A stretch of DNA of 64,000 bases from Celerinatantimonas yamalensis (GTDB taxonomy: Bacteria; Pseudomonadota; Gammaproteobacteria; Enterobacterales; Celerinatantimonadaceae), in the NCBI RefSeq assembly GCF_046054155.1, contig NZ_JBEQCT010000008.1, positions 137,559-201,558 of the forward strand, written 5' to 3'. The first letter of the stretch is position 1. Each line of letters opens with the position of its first letter. Positions 63,294-64,000 of this stretch are shown here, in pieces. The translations under genes were made by a program, and so were the position numbers. Below the pieces are notes generated by a model that saw only the letters and a list, made by a program, of their open reading frames with translations, did not search any database and was not told the origin of the DNA.

Positions 63294-64000
63294 CTATTCT
63301 GCCAGTGCGACCGCTTGGGCGATATCGACCGCGACTAATCTCGATACACCGGGTTCTTGCATGGTAACCCCGGCTAATTGGTCCGCTTTTTCCATTGTCA
63401 CCCGATTGTGACTAATGAAGATAAACTGCACGGTTTGCGACATTCTTGCAATCAAATCTGCAAAACGCCCCACATTTACTTCATCTAATGGTGCATCAAC
63501 TTCATCCAACATACAAAACGGTGCGGGATTAAGCCGAAAAATTGCAAATACTAAGGATAAAGCGGTCAGGGCTTTCTCGCCACCGGATAATAAACTAATA
63601 GTGGAATTCTTTTTCCCTGGGGGACGCGCCATAATGGTGACGCCAGTCGACAAGAGATCATCATCTGTTAGCTCCAGCCAAGCCGTCCCGCCCCCAAACA
63701 CTTGGGGAAATAAATGTTGCAAATCACTATTTACTTTATCAAAAGTTTCACGAAATTTTGATTTTGTCTGACGATCAATCTTAGCAATTGCATTGTCTAA
63801 CACTTCAAGTGCTTGTCGCAAATCTGTGATCTGCGCCGATAATTCAGTTAAACGCTGCTGCTGCTGCTCATATTCCTGCTCTGCGGCTAAGTTCACCGCA
63901 CCAATGCGTTTGATTTGACGCGCTAACGCATCTAATTCAGCGGCATAATCGATCGTCATGTCAATCTCATCCAGTGCTTGTGGGCTTAATGTCACTCCGG
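63294..64000 (-). CDS. smc: Chromosome partition protein, C-terminal part (MukB-unrelated SMC)
   Basis: The 3' 235 or so codons of smc; the gene continues beyond the right edge of the window. A coiled-coil end is followed by the C-terminal ATPase head with signature LLSGGEKALTALSLVFAIF, Walker B PFCMLDEVDAPLDEVNV and H-loop FIFISHNRVTMEKA. Condenses and segregates the chromosome with ScpAB. The presence of smc, and not mukB, fits a non-enterobacterial gammaproteobacterium. Confidence 0.95.
   Translation of the reverse strand, partial: GVTLSPQALDEIDMTIDYAAELDALARQIKRIGAVNLAAEQEYEQQQQRLTELSAQITDLRQALEVLDNAIAKIDRQTKSKFRETFDKVNSDLQHLFPQVFGGGTAWLELTDDDLLSTGVTIMARPPGKKNSTISLLSGGEKALTALSLVFAIFRLNPAPFCMLDEVDAPLDEVNVGRFADLIARMSQTVQFIFISHNRVTMEKADQLAGVTMQEPGVSRLVAVDIAQAVALAE

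Overview
The window is chromosomal DNA of a gammaproteobacterium of moderate G+C. The core gene order (fldB/xerD, trmN6/srmB, guaB-guaA/xseA, der-bamB-yfgM-hisS-ispG-rodZ-pilF-rlmN, gltX followed by tRNA-Val genes, smc-zipA-ligA) is that of the Vibrio/Aeromonas/enterobacterial neighbourhood. I cannot name a species from sequence alone. The left 23 kb is an ordinary mix of metabolic and housekeeping genes: L-arabinose isomerase with an AraC regulator and a small mutarotase-like protein, a chemoreceptor, MFS carriers, a UbiD-type decarboxylase, a LysE exporter, GST/LysR, tRNA-Gly(CCC), xerD/fldB, Ppx/GppA, trmN6, srmB, xanP, cytochrome b562 and PPK2. Two decayed genes lie in the gaps: a GGDEF cyclase between trmN6 and srmB, and a metallophosphoesterase beside ppk2.

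From about 23.6 to 39.8 kb the window is an accessory region stacked against the 3' end of guaA. The guaA terminator hairpin occurs four times (30532, 33174, 35872, 39703). One upstream copy also carries the last three guaA codons and stop, so the unit 35957-39787 (3,831 bp) is bounded by att-like direct repeats of at least 85 bp. Each unit has related ends. The left end carries a small charged protein gene and, in two units, a 42-aa basic protein. The right end carries a small membrane protein gene or its tail, followed by the guaA terminator. The cargo differs in each: (E0) P-type H+-ATPase, IS remnants and a chemoreceptor; (E1) XRE-cupin regulator, GNAT acetyltransferase and DMT_YdcZ carrier; (E2) NAD(P)-binding reductase and a divergent LysR; (E3) a solitary 861-aa AAA ATPase with a CxxC hook and an RloC-like layout. 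No integrase gene is visible. I read this as a tandem array of small non-autonomous islands anchored at guaA. It is the most interesting structure here.

From 39.8 kb to the end the window is conserved core: guaA, guaB, xseA, a LuxR-type regulator fused to an alpha/beta-hydrolase fold that has lost its catalytic residues, the der-bamB-yfgM-hisS-ispG-rodZ-pilF-rlmN cluster, gltX, four tRNA-Val(TAC) genes in alternating versions behind a near-consensus promoter, a DUF2878/chalcone-isomerase-like/DUF3833 operon, ligA, zipA and the 3' part of smc, which runs off the right edge.
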